Assembly: GCA_037951105.1 (NCBI GenBank)
Contig: JBAMJV010002920.1
Coordinates: 186,001 to 250,000 of the forward strand
DNA length: 64,000 nucleotides
Source: Echinarachnius parma
Lineage: Eukaryota; Echinodermata; Echinoidea; Clypeasteroida; Echinarachniidae
Direction of reading: 5' to 3'
The translations under genes and the position numbers were made by a program. Numbering within the stretch: the stretch's first letter is position 1; each line of letters opens with the position of its first letter. This document shows positions 1 to 12,600 of the stretch, piece by piece. Below the pieces are notes generated by a model that saw only the letters and a program-made list of their open reading frames with translations, ran no database searches and was not told the origin of the DNA.

Positions 1-540
1 ATCTAGCTATAATTTCTTATTTCAATTTGCTATTTTGATATTACCTGAGTAAAATGGTGAAAAGGGGGGCACATGTTACGTACCTTTTTATTATGACCAT
101 CACTAGAGTTCTTACTGTACAATGAAACCCTTGGGCAAATAATCAAGATTGCTATACAAATTTGTATGCATTATCAACCTGGAAGAAAACATGAAATTGT
201 ATTACAAGGGCTACTTCACAAGCCTGTGAAAAAAAAAGGATTCTAAAATAATTCCTGCATGGTGGCTCTCATGATTTGTGGGCTTCTTTGAGGCATTTTG
301 GGAGCTAAAAACATCCTGATCCCAGGATTACAAAATTGCAAGTTGAACTTAACTCTTAAGTTGAACCTAACTTTTATGGAAAGCCATTAGTTTCTTTGCA
401 AAATTGTTGAAACACTTCTTTTTAAAAAGGCATACATTTGATAAAAATTCCAAGGCTAAAAATGGCTTGCCATAATTGTTAGGTTCAACTTAGAATTGAA
501 GTTCAACTTAGTGTCTTTGTGAAACATCCCCAGGTTATTT
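1..540. other. Rasgrp intron sequence, no feature seen
   Basis: AT-rich sequence downstream of exon 12 in transcript order. No next Rasgrp exon (rest of EF-hand 2, C1 domain), structural RNA or clear repeat was found. A short repeated phrase built on TTAAGTTGAACCTAAC occurs near 345-380 and 480-510. Confidence 0.6.
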
Positions 541-561
541 TGTGTTCACTGTTGTACATAC

Positions 562-677
562 CGGTCAGCATCCAGCACACAGAAGGAGTCCATGAAGGGG
601 AAGTTACTTGCAATGCTCTGGAACTCAGAGTAGGTGATGTAGCCGTCTTTATCGTGGTCATAGTTCTTGAACACCGC
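562..677 (-). CDS. Rasgrp: Rasgrp coding exon 12 (EF-hand 1 and start of EF-hand 2)
   Basis: Acceptor ATCTTGCAG, donor CG|GTATGT (phase 2). Encodes [35 protein letters not shown] and DAD. The loop [12 protein letters not shown] has D1, D3, D5, G6, I8 and E12, a complete calcium-binding pattern. The second hand starts at VLDAD and continues in an exon left of the window. A decayed tandem copy lies at 775-861. Confidence 0.95.
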
Positions 678-3600
678 CTGCAAGATGTTGATACAGAATA
701 GGAACGGTGTTTTGAATTTGGTAATGTGAATTTAAAATCAAACAAAATAACCAATTAATCTCAAATAATGTCCCCATGGAGGGGAAGTTACTTGCAATGC
801 TCTGGAACTCAGAGAAGGTGATGTAGCCATCTTTGTCGTGGTTATGGTTCTAAAACACTGCCTAATAGACACAAGTCGATATGGCAACACTGATAAAGGG
901 TAGGAACAGTACTTTTTTATATTCAGGAATGTGAACAAAATCAAACAAAAGAACCAACTAATCTCAAATTATGTTTCTTTTATATTTTGAATGCGAGTGC
1001 CTTAACTCCTTGCCTATGGAAACCAGGTTGTCTATTTGATTTTAAAATCTCAAAGGGAACAGGTTAATATGTGATATACCCATACTTGTCATGGTCATAG
1101 TTCTTAACCCAATTAAGGACTAGGGTCTATGGAGAATACATGTTATAGCAAAATCAGTCCTGAATGGGTTAAACACAGGCTAGCATCAGTGCACGCACTT
1201 CTGTTTCAAACACAGCTGCATCTAATATCAAAATAATAAATAACTAAGCATAATTTAGCGTCCCTCCCTGACGTGCTTCTCTGGTAAGGTGAACCATGCT
1301 GAATATGACCCACTTTTGGTTAAAATCCTTGAAGAATCGCTAACTGACAGTGGCCTGGGACAAATAAAAACAACACAGTCAAATATTATCATAAAACCTC
1401 ATTTGTTTTGATATTTCATACAAAGAAACATTTGCAAAAATGTTGATAATAATGTCTGGGACAAATAAAATCAACATAGTTGAATATTTAAGCATGAAAG
1501 CTCATCTGTTTTGATATTTCATAAGGAGAAACATATTTGTAAAAACTTTTTCTCAAAGTACATATATTTACCCCATCCGAAAATGTTTGAGATAAATATT
1601 TGTGCAGTTTGACAGTTTTTTTTAAATAATGCTATATAGCTCCCTCTTGTGTTTCTCTCATAAAAAATGACCCACTTAATATGGTTCAAATCCCATGAGG
1701 ACTTGTTACCGAGGTGAATATGAAAGCACATACTTTTCACTTCATTGCACTTCATAAACATGATGACTTGTTACCGAGGTGAATATGAAAGCACATACTT
1801 TTCACTTCATTGCACTTCATAAACATGAGGACTTGTTACCGAGGTGAATATGAAAGCACATACTTTTCACTTCATTGCACTTCATAAACATGATACATTA
1901 TCTCCCAGACAATGGCCTAGCCGGGACCAATCAAATGTACATGGTGATTTATTTTCCCCAAACGCACTTGTTTAACTTCAACACTGTATTTTCTTAAGTC
2001 TTATTACGCACAGAACTGAATATGTAAATGCGCATGTGTTCAACTTAAACCTGATCAGGTTTGGATTTGTATATCAGATGCGCGGTGCCATATAGCGGAC
2101 ACCTTGCACACAGTCCGTAATGCACACTGGCTCAGTGTTACATGTTACGTAGTGCGCACAAACTAGCCTAGTTCAATATAGCAATCTGCAATGTACCATC
2201 CCGACGCTTGACAATCTCTATGTACTGTATTAGCAGTCATCACATCACATCAGGGTACGGAAAAAAAGGATGACTCCTGTAGACTTTCCGGTATTCTCTA
2301 GGTTGATTGTTGCTACTGTACGTCTATTATAAACTTCAGCTGCGCATGCATTGAGGATCGGCTGTTTTGAATCTTTGATTCCACCAATGTTTATCCAAAA
2401 GATTCTTTAAATTATCAACAGTTTTTGCTTCAACGACTTTCTCTGGCAAGCTATTCCTACTGATGAAGATCACTATAAAGCGCAATGAAGTGACAAGTTC
2501 CCCACCAGTTGATTTATTCTTACCTCGACCATGGCTGCGACATGTTTGTTGATGGTTTCTTGGTCTGTGATTCGTGAGACGCCTGCTGCCCATTCGGCAA
2601 ACACAGCCGGCTTGGTAGGGGTAGGGGGCTAGAATAATAACAGTAATAATAATAATAATAATAATGATAATACTAATAATAAATTGCATATATACACTTA
2701 ATACAGGGTTTCTAAACCCTACAGTTCAAGTTGGAAGTCAAGCACTTTTACGATCATGTCACACACAAATATTGATTGCATCCCTTGATGTTTACAGACC
2801 AAAACATTTATGAAAATTGTTTAAGAGCAAAGGATGTTTATTACAAAATGAGCAACTTTTGATCCACAGATGTATGCAAACTAAAACATTGGTAAAAATT
2901 GTTCAAAGGTTGTTTATTAATAAAAATGAACAAATTAGGATCCACAGATGTGTTAAATGGTTATTTCAAGCAAACATGGAAACAAAAGTCATGGTGTTAC
3001 CACAAAACAATGCATTTCGCCATTTGAATCCTTCACATATGTATGTCCACATTATGATAAATACTATACAGGGTGGCCCAAAAAAAACGGAACGGGGCAC
3101 TTCCCAAAATATAGTAACAACTGTATTATGTCCATCGGATAGGGTGTCTTTTCAAATGAACAACGATACCAAGAACAGTCAATTTGGTTGTGTAGTTTTT
3201 TTTTTAGGGCGCTGGGAGTGACACCATGTCAGGTTCTCTTCTTTGTCAATTTTTACCGTGCCAGTGCTTGATACATCGCACGTACCGCCGTTCATACAGT
3301 TGAACCATGGACCCTAAGGCGTGCCATTGTTAGTGTGCACTCGGCCGTGTGCCGAGAGAATGGACAAGTTCGCTGAATGGTATTACGGGCATGGAGTGCA
3401 ATTTAACTGGCATTGACTAGGTAAAAATTTACAAAAATGGGCACCTGACATGGTCTCACTCACTGCGTCCTTAAACAAAAACTACACGACCAAAATTACT
3501 GTTCTTGGTATCGTTGTTCATTGGAAAAGACACCCTATCCGATAGACATAAATATTTTGGTACTTTATTTTGGGAAGTGCCCCGTTCCGTTTTTTGTGGG

Positions 3601-6600
3601 CCACCCTGTATTACTCACAGTTTGCCATATAAATATCGGCAGGATTCAAATGGCAATGGGGTGAATTGTTGGTAACAATGACGCTTTGCTTTAAATTGCC
3701 TGAAATATTAGGACCACATTGTGTATTATACTCACAGTACTGGTAGAATTTCTTGGTTCCCTGGCAAGGGAGAGCTCGTAGATTTCATCCTCTGTGTATT
3801 GCAGGTCTAGCGACGCCTGACAAAATACAAAATATGGTTCAGAAGTATAATAGTCTCAATCAGTAGATCAAATTATTATTAAAGTAAAAGGGTGATTAGT
3901 ATGCTCTCAATTTCATCATTAAACAAATATTTTGGCTGATAATTATTGCTGTTTAGTATCTGAAATGTGCTTTATCTCAAATTATATATTTAAGCTTGTG
4001 TTCTTTTGTTCTGGCGGAGAAGGGAGATAGATGATCGGGGCAGTTCTATTTGTTTGATGCATTCTCCATTGACTCAAGCCAAGTCAGGCCTAGGCCTTGA
4101 GATATTAACCCATTCAAGATGATTTGATTTTGATATAACATTCATTCTCCAAACATCACAGCCCAAACAAATTATATTGGGAGTCTAGGACCAGTCTTAA
4201 ATAGGTTAATAAGCTTTCAGCTTTATGGTGACCGCAAGTAATACATGAGAAGATAGGGAGTAGGAAGAGGAATTGGGGAGTTAGAAACATGTGAGAGTGA
4301 AAGTGTATGTGGTGTCAGGTACAGGTGCAGAGTATCCGGTGGTAGGTGCGGGACGAGGGCTGATGGGTGTGGGATGTGGGGTTGAGGTGTGGGTTGCTGG
4401 GTTGCTGGGTATAGGGTGTGGGTTGCTGGGTATAGGGTGTGGGGTTCTGGGTACGGGGCATGGGGTGTTGGGTATGGGGTGTGGAGCATTGGGTGTGGGG
4501 TGTTAGGTGTGTGGTGATGGTTGTGGTGTGATGGGTATGGGATATGGAGTGATTGGTATGGGGTATTGGGTGTTGGATGTGGGGTATGGGGTAATGGGTA
4601 TGGGGTGTGGAGTATTGGATGTGGGGTGATGGATATGGAGTATTGGGTGTTGGATGTGGGGTGTGTGGTATTGGGTATGGGGTGTGGAGTATTGGATATG
4701 GGGAGTGGGGTGATGAGTGTGGATGGTTGGATGTGGAGTGATGGATATGGGTACGTATTGGATGATGGATGTGGGGTGTGTGTGGTATTGGGTATGGGCA
4801 GAACTGCCAAGTTCCATTTGAGCATTTCAGTATACCCTTCATGAGCACGTTCATATAAAAGTTGGTTCTGTCGATCACATCAGCATTTTTATGATTTTTT
4901 TTGTATTTGTGTTATATTTTAAATATGTATCATGTATCTTTAGAAATAGTTTATCAGGGTTGAACGTGAATTGTGTTGCCATTGTCAGATCGTTACTATT
5001 AAAAGAAAGAAAGGAGAAGAACAAAATATATATATTTTATTTATTTTTTGCTTTTTTCTTCTTTTTTTTTTTGTTTTCTTTTTTTTTCTTTCCGTATTTA
5101 TTCTTTACAAATCGTACTTCCGTATTTACATCAAAAAATCGTACTAAATACGGAAAATCTGTACTACTTGGCAGCTATGTATGGGGTGTGGAGTATTGGA
5201 TGTGGGTTGATGGGTGTGGGGAAATGGGTATGGGATGTGGAGTGTTGGGTGTAGGATGATAGGTATGGGGTATTGGGTGTCGGATGTGCGGTGTGCACTT
5301 GTGGGTATGGGTGTGGAGTATTGGATGCGGGGTGAGGGGTGTGGAGTATTGCATGTGGGGTGATGAGTGTTGAGTATTGGGTGAGGGGGTGTGGAGTGTT
5401 GGGTGAGAGGGTATGGAGTGTTGGGTGTTGGGTATGGGGTGTGGAGTATTGCATGTGGGGTGATAAGTGTTGAGTATTGCATGTGGGGTGATGAGTGTTG
5501 AGTATTGGGTGAGGGGGTGTGGAGTGTTGGGTGAGGGATGTGGAGTATTGCATGTGGGGTGATGAGTGTTGAGTATTGGGAGAGGGGGTGTGGAGTGTTG
5601 GGTGAGGGATGTTGAGTGAGGGATGTGGAGTATTGCATGTGGGGTGATAAGTGTTGAGTATTGCATGTGGGGTGATGAGTGTTGAGTATTGGGTGAGGGG
5701 GTGTGGAGTGTTGGGTGTGGAGTGTTGGGTGAGGGATGTGGAGTATTGCATGTGGGGTGATGAGTGTTGAGTATTGGGTGAGGGGGTGTGGAGTGTTGGG
5801 TGAGGGAAGTGGAGTATTGCATGTGGGGTGATGAGTGTTGAGTATTGGGTGAGGGGGTGTGGAGTGTTGGGTGTTGGGTGTGGGATGCAAAGACAGAGAA
5901 TGAGTGACTCACCCTCAGCATATTGACTAGGTCCATGTTGGCAGCGAGTGGAGGTTTAACGTTCTGAAGCTGCATCAACTCAGCGAACGTGACAGAGAGC
6001 TGCGCCATCTTGCGCATGTTGAGCTGGCCATCCTCCGTCCTGTCAGGTAGCGCTGTGTGCAGCAGGATCAGGTCCTTCATATGTACCCCTGCAGGGAAAT
6101 CAAGCAATCAATCAATTCAACCATTGATTACAGGAACATTGTGGGCCCTGAGTTAACCATATGGGGAATGTAGCATTTAGTTATTAAGAGATTAAGTTTT
6201 TTCATCTTTTTGCACAAGAATACAATTGTTTAACTTGCATTATGGCTTGAAAATATTATGGGAAAATGCTGAAAATCAATCAGCCTATTTCATCACTTAT
6301 ATTATGTACCCAAAAATAATGACTGGTTATATAGTTCTGAAAAAAGCATGGTTAAATAATATACTGAAAGCTGTAAATCCACTATAAAATATTACATATT
6401 AATATTACAGTTGAGTAGATACCATACATGTATATACAATCCTAACTGCAAATATGCATACATTTTGTGCTCAAACAGAGCAAAAGGAAACGTTAGGCAT
6501 CTCTATCAACTTGATATGGTGGGAGCTATTTAAACTTTCAACAGCAGGCAAATGTTATTCTCAAAAACATTCTAATAAACATGAGCGAATGGGACAGAAT

Positions 6601-9600
6601 CTAGCATAAATGTTATAAATATGGATTGTTAAGTACTTTTGCGAGAGCATTTAGTACTAGATTACATATATTTATTGTATGGTGTCATTATGGCGCTTTC
6701 CAGTGATGTGTGCAATTCTGACAAACATTTCTTAATCATCGAGATATTAACCCTCAAACTTGGGTTTCGTTTTTTGGGGGTACACTTTGTATATTGTTGA
6801 AACTTTGTTGGGAATGAAAATTATATGAATTGAGTTGAATTTAATCCGCTGACATGAAATTGTATTAAGACTGGACCTTGACTGCAGCGCTGGGTGTTGA
6901 TAAATATTGTATATACTTTAATACTGAAATAGCAAAGTGGATTGGAAAAAAATGACTAAAGAAGACTTACCTCTACATGTGTGTAAATGGCAGCAGAGTT
7001 ATTAGGGAGGATAAATAAGGAAGTGATAGAAAGAAAAGAGAGGGAAGATAGTTAGTTTTGCTCTTTTCCCATTTATGTAAAGATTAAGATATAATTGCAT
7101 ATTTAAGAGATTAGTATAAATACAAAGTAGTCAACCCATTCAGGACTGATTGATTTGCTATAACATGTATTCTTCACAGAACCAGGCCCCGAGTATCTTC
7201 AGGACCAGTCCTCAATGGGTTAATACTTTTGCAAATTTACAGAAATGGCTTTGTACAAGTCATGTAGAATTGTTAATGCAATGCATAGTTTGCAATTGTT
7301 GATCACAAATGTTAGTCACGTAAATAGAAGTTAAAGTTGTTGAACTATTGCATATACTACTGTAACACAAAGTTTACAAACTGTTATGAAACAAACAAAG
7401 TTAGTGAGCTCCGACCATGAACAGCACATACCATTGAGAATGATGAGAGTTACAGTTTATATCAATGTACCCATACATACTTAATATATTTGATAACTAT
7501 TCCTTCACAGAATATCAATCACGAGGGAGTGGACAGGTTTCCGGACGTAAGTAATCAATACCTAATCCATATTTAAAACAAATGTGACAAAATAATGTTA
7601 AGGATTCTCTTTCCATGCAATAAATAACAAATTTGATTCAGTGTCTGATTTGGTTTCATTGCTATAAATCAGAAAACATTTTTCTACAGGGCTCTGGCAA
7701 CGTTACAACATAAAGGTATTTGAACAAATAAGATTATATCAAACTAATAGCGATTGAACTGATTCAATGTAGACTGATGCATCACATAGAGGAAGTGGTA
7801 GACTAGGAAAACTTGTCAACAGATTAAAGGGGAAGGAAACGCTGGAAATTTCGCTTGCTGTTAACAAAAACGGGGTACTTAACCACTGACATAGCAGCAG
7901 ATTCTACAATAGCGGTTACATAACCCGTTTTTGTTAGTGCACGCTCAAATGACGTTTCGTATAGAACCGTTGGAAAACATGGGAGCCTCCAGTGCTCAGT
8001 CAAAACAGTTGATAGTGGTTTAAAAAACATTGATTATTTCCATTACAAGTGATACCCAAGAGGAAATATATGAATAAAAGTGACAGGAATTATGCACTTA
8101 TCAGTAACAACAAGCGAACATTTCAGCGTTTCCTTCCCCTTTAATTTTACAATGTTACCTTTGGCCTACAAATCTATTTACAAAATCTCTACTTTCACAA
8201 ATGAGTCTAAAAATATATGTGTAGGTCAGACAATGATGAAGAGTGGCGAGTCTCTTTTTAATTATCTATTACATGGGTAAATAAAAACAGACACTTAATC
8301 GAATTAATCTCAGGATGTCCAAGAATCAATTAAATGAATGCTAACTGAGGTTTGTTTATGCTGGTCCTTTTTTCACGTTGTCAAGGTTACCCGAGAAAGT
8401 AAAATGCAGGTACTATCAATAGATAGATAGTATGACTTTTTTGTCTCGTTTTTCCTCCTAGATATGCAGATATTCACACATAAGCAAAGTCTAGAATGTT
8501 CTTGTTTAAAGTGATCCAATAACTTTATATTTTTCACCCAAAATTATATTTGAGACTTCATTCATAAACCAAAATCATTGTAAGATTCTTGAGAATGATA
8601 TGCAAGATTTTCATAGAAAAAGAATAATGTTTAGTTTACCTAGTGGAAAAAAGAGTAAATTGATGTCTGATTTTATCCTGATCGTTCACGTGAAGTATCC
8701 CAATTCAGATACTATGGAGGATTTAGTATCCAAAATTTGGATACTCTTGACGGACGCTTTCAAATTCAGTCTTAAATATCTCCATAATTAAGGAGACATT
8801 TGAAAAAATTAAAACCCATCTCATTCTTCTGTTACCATAATAATAATAATAATAATAATAATAATGTATTTATAATGCGCATATCACATATGTCTCTATG
8901 CGCTGTAAGAAATAAGCCAAACAAATATGTACAAGAGAAGTGTATAAAAGCTACAAGTGATTTTGGTTGAATTTTACAAAGTTAATGGATCACTTTAATC
9001 CTCACAACTAATAGGTCATATTAGTTTTTACTTGGCACTGTGCCGAGAAAGCAGCAGAAAACAAGCTATGATGACTATCAGGTGTAAAACAACCTTTTCC
9101 TCTTGTTTACCAGCGGGCCATCATTTATTCATGGCTTGCTTTAATAGCTAGGCTCCTTTTCATTTGACGTGGAGTCTCCTTTCATCTCTCTTTTTAAACT
9201 CTCTTTTGAAAAACATTGCATCTGTATGCATCATATTCAACTCTTAAAATGCCAGGGATTTTAATGCTCTATGACATTTGTATGAATTGTAACTCGCAAA
9301 AATGCAAGCTTGGCACTCAAGGTATGTGCACAAAGAATGTATGGTTAATTATATGTATATGATCGTGCACATTTTGAATTTAAAAATACAGAAATAAAAC
9401 TAAACAATCAAAAATAATTTGCAGCTGAATGTAAAACTAACATTTCTTTATATTTTTTATTGAGTATATGCAAGATACTTTGCACACATTTTACCTTTTT
9501 AAAATTTCTGATGAAATATGAGAGGTTTATAATAGTGGCTACAGTAAATATTAGAAGACACAACATGAGTTAAGTATCTTTTCTATTGTATCAGCTTGTA

Positions 9601-12600
9601 TCAAACTACTTGCAGCACGAGCATTATAGGTAAATGGAATCTGCACAGCTGTAGTTACTGATGGTAATAAACTAAACAAAAGAGAAATAAGAACACTCAC
9701 TAGTTCCTTTCATTATAAGCAGAACATTATAGACGATGTTAATTAAAATGTGGGAAGTTTTTCATTATAGTTTTATTGAGAAAAAAAAAACTATAATAAA
9801 ATAAGAAAACAACAAGATCAATTAGATAGAAAACTTTAACTTACACACACTCAACCACCAATTTGTATCCTTTTAATTGTAAACTAGAAGCAGATATTTG
9901 ACTCACAAGATTGGGATTTTGAACCCCCTTGCCTCTGCTAGCGCCTTGCGGTAGTTGCTGAAGTTGCACCCAGATGAGAGTAGTTCTGTCATCTCAGATA
10001 TCATCTGGCACAGACAAATCAAACCAAAGCAAATTTAAATAAAAGTTTATATTTCATATCTCATGCATAGAAAAAAAATGTAAAAAATAAAAATTAGCAC
10101 TGCGCTTGGTAAGCCATTACTTAAGGTTAATTTTGAAGTTTTAATTATCGTTTTATTGTGGGGAAAGAAAATTAAAAGAAAACAGAAAAAAAAGATTAAT
10201 TAGATAGAAAACTTTAATTTACACACACTCAATCAATGTGTTTTCACTGTGTTTCACAGATTAAGCCTTGGTTTAAGTTAACTAAATGTAGAAAAGTTAT
10301 TTGTCTAGCAGGAAAAAGGTTAAGCATGACCTCGTTGCTTAAATCATAGTTACCTTCATATATTATATGAGTAAGACAAGCCCACGGCCCAAATTGCCCC
10401 CAAGTTCTCACTATACAGCATAATACATAGTAGTAGACCAGTGTCATGGTTTATTGGTTCAGGCCTTTGTCTTTCAATACGAGGGTCATGGGTTCGATTC
10501 CCAACCATGGCACGTGTGTTCTTCAGCAATGCAGTTTATCAACACTCGCTGATCTTATCCCAGGTGTAGTAAATGGGTTCCTGGCCGGAATTTATTCTTT
10601 GAAATGCTTGATGCGCCAGTAAGGCAGCTCGGCTACAGCCTGGTAATTTTATGCTGTACAGGTATAATGCGCATCAGAATAGAATCTCTAGACTGATGGC
10701 TCAATATAAATGCTAGTTTATTATTATAATTATAATTATAATGATTAATTATTAATTACTATTTATATAATTATTATTATTACTATTATTATTACTATTA
10801 TTATCATTACCTTTTGCATTTCTGATGAGACATGCGCGTACGTCTGTCGTAATCTCGCTAACGAGCTGTGACTAAGACCGCCGACGACCGCCATTAGCGT
10901 GTTGAAGTTGTTGACTTGCTGTAACCTCTGTACAGCATCATGAAATATGGATTAAATATATAAATTAAAAGGGTGAACTACAATGTATATATACAGGTTG
11001 ATAGATAATGTGCACAAATTTTGTTCTGAATAAAGTTGTTCATCCTTGAGATTGTTGGCGTATATTGTTTCTCTATAAAACATGACAATTACTCAACAAA
11101 ATATTTGATTTATATTACGCAAGTACATGTAGCATCTAGTTAAACTTCATGATGAAATGCTCATCATTTTTTTTTTTTTAAACAAGGAAATATCTTTTAT
11201 CTAGCCCCACATTGTCATAAACCCAGAATGGTCTTTTCATTAAATAGGGCTGATCATTCTTAGCCACACAACATTTGCTCTATATATATATATATGGCTA
11301 CAGTAGCTCTGTAGGTTTAATTCCTAGTTATTGTTATAGTGAAAGTAAAGGCTAGATTTAGGGTTAGTCAGCTAGGGCTCAACACTAGCACTTACCCTAT
11401 TGCCCGGGGAAAGTCAAAATGTATGTTGGGCAAAGTAAAATTTCCTAAATGGCCTTGTTTGGTTTCCCAATTGGGCAACTAAATTATTGGTCAACTAAGT
11501 TAGAAAAAAGGAATTCCTTATGTGTAAATATAATCTAGAAGTAGAGACAATAGAGAAAAAAGGTTAGTGTAGAGGCTTAAGTTAGTTATGGGGTTTGATA
11601 TAGGGTTAAGAATCTTTGTAGGATAATGAACTGTCCATAGCGGAGCAAGTGTTACAGCGGATGACTACAGCAAATGACTTGGAGCTGCATCCTCACCTTC
11701 GCCACATGAACAAACTTCATGATGACCTCTGCCCTCTGCTTGGGGGTGTGTCTACTCAGCACCATACACTGTATCCATAGCGACAGGCCGTTGAACAGAC
11801 CAATGGAACGCTCCAGCTTCAGGTTGTCCTTCAGCTGGCCAGAGAGGGCGTAGCTCTTCAGATCTGCAAACTAATGACAACAGGTTGCGTTCGGTAATAA
11901 TAAACACCATTTATGAAAAATGCTTCACTACTGCATTCTTATGTTTTCCATGACATTCTCCTATCTTCTATTAGTTTATTGAACTTTATTGTTGATTTAT
12001 GCACAATTAAGGCACCTAGAAAGTGAGAACAAACATTTTTTGTTACAGATATGACATTTGACCACAACAGAATCAATCAACATTGAGCGCTGCAGGTGAA
12101 AGATCCAAGCGAGAAAGAGAGTAGGGTGCTAAGTATTGATAAGAAATGGAGAGCGAAGCGTAATACAGGCCCGTAGAAAACATTGCAAGATAACTAAAAT
12201 AGGTTTCCTTTTAGTTTTAAAGGCAAATGAATAATACTTAATTGATGCAATCAAACCTGTCCTAGTATAGCAGCCAACCTGCCTATAGTGGCCACCACAT
12301 TTTGTTTCCCCTTGCAGAAAAAAAAACAGTGTCATGGAACCTGTCTTTAGAGGTCATCTGTCTACAGTGGCCAATTTTCTGGTTTCCTTTGGGTGGTCAC
12401 TATACACAGGCTGGACTGTAAATGAAAAAAAAAGGCAACAGGACCTTTTCTTCCCTAAACACTTGCACAATTGGGAATTAATGGAACTATCCTGTGGACA
12501 CTGATCGGTACCCAGAGATAATGCTGTCATGCATGCCTCATTGTAGGAGTGAAATGCTCCCAGGGTGTTCAATGAGGGACAATGCAGTCAAAGGAGTACG

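Larger units (their letters stand above)
991..2140. other. intron between exons 12 and 11: repeats only
   Basis: Contains a TTAACCC hairpin MITE (1104-1172), a ~75-bp near-duplication (1355-1430 versus 1455-1530, sharing GGGACAAATAAAA...CAACA), and a 65-bp triple repeat (1696-1890). No coding segment recognised. Confidence 0.6.
6089..9906. other. intron 8-9 contents
   Basis: Apart from the three elements listed (7131, 7824, 8506) the sequence is AT-rich with no coding similarity recognised. No micro-exon that would repair the exon 8-9 phase could be identified by eye. Confidence 0.5.

Noticed and set aside
775-861. Mutually exclusive alternative EF-hand exon
   Set aside because: In-frame TAG at codon 4 and loss of the donor side.
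4223-4878. Overlapping 187-200-residue Pro/His/Thr-rich frames
   Set aside because: Several frames on both strands are open at once because the GT-rich repeat contains few stops.
5175-6107. 310-residue open frame on the minus strand
   Set aside because: It joins Rasgrp exon 9 to a stop-free minisatellite translation; the exon has a clear GTGAGT donor at 5912 and the rest is His/Pro/Thr repeat by composition.
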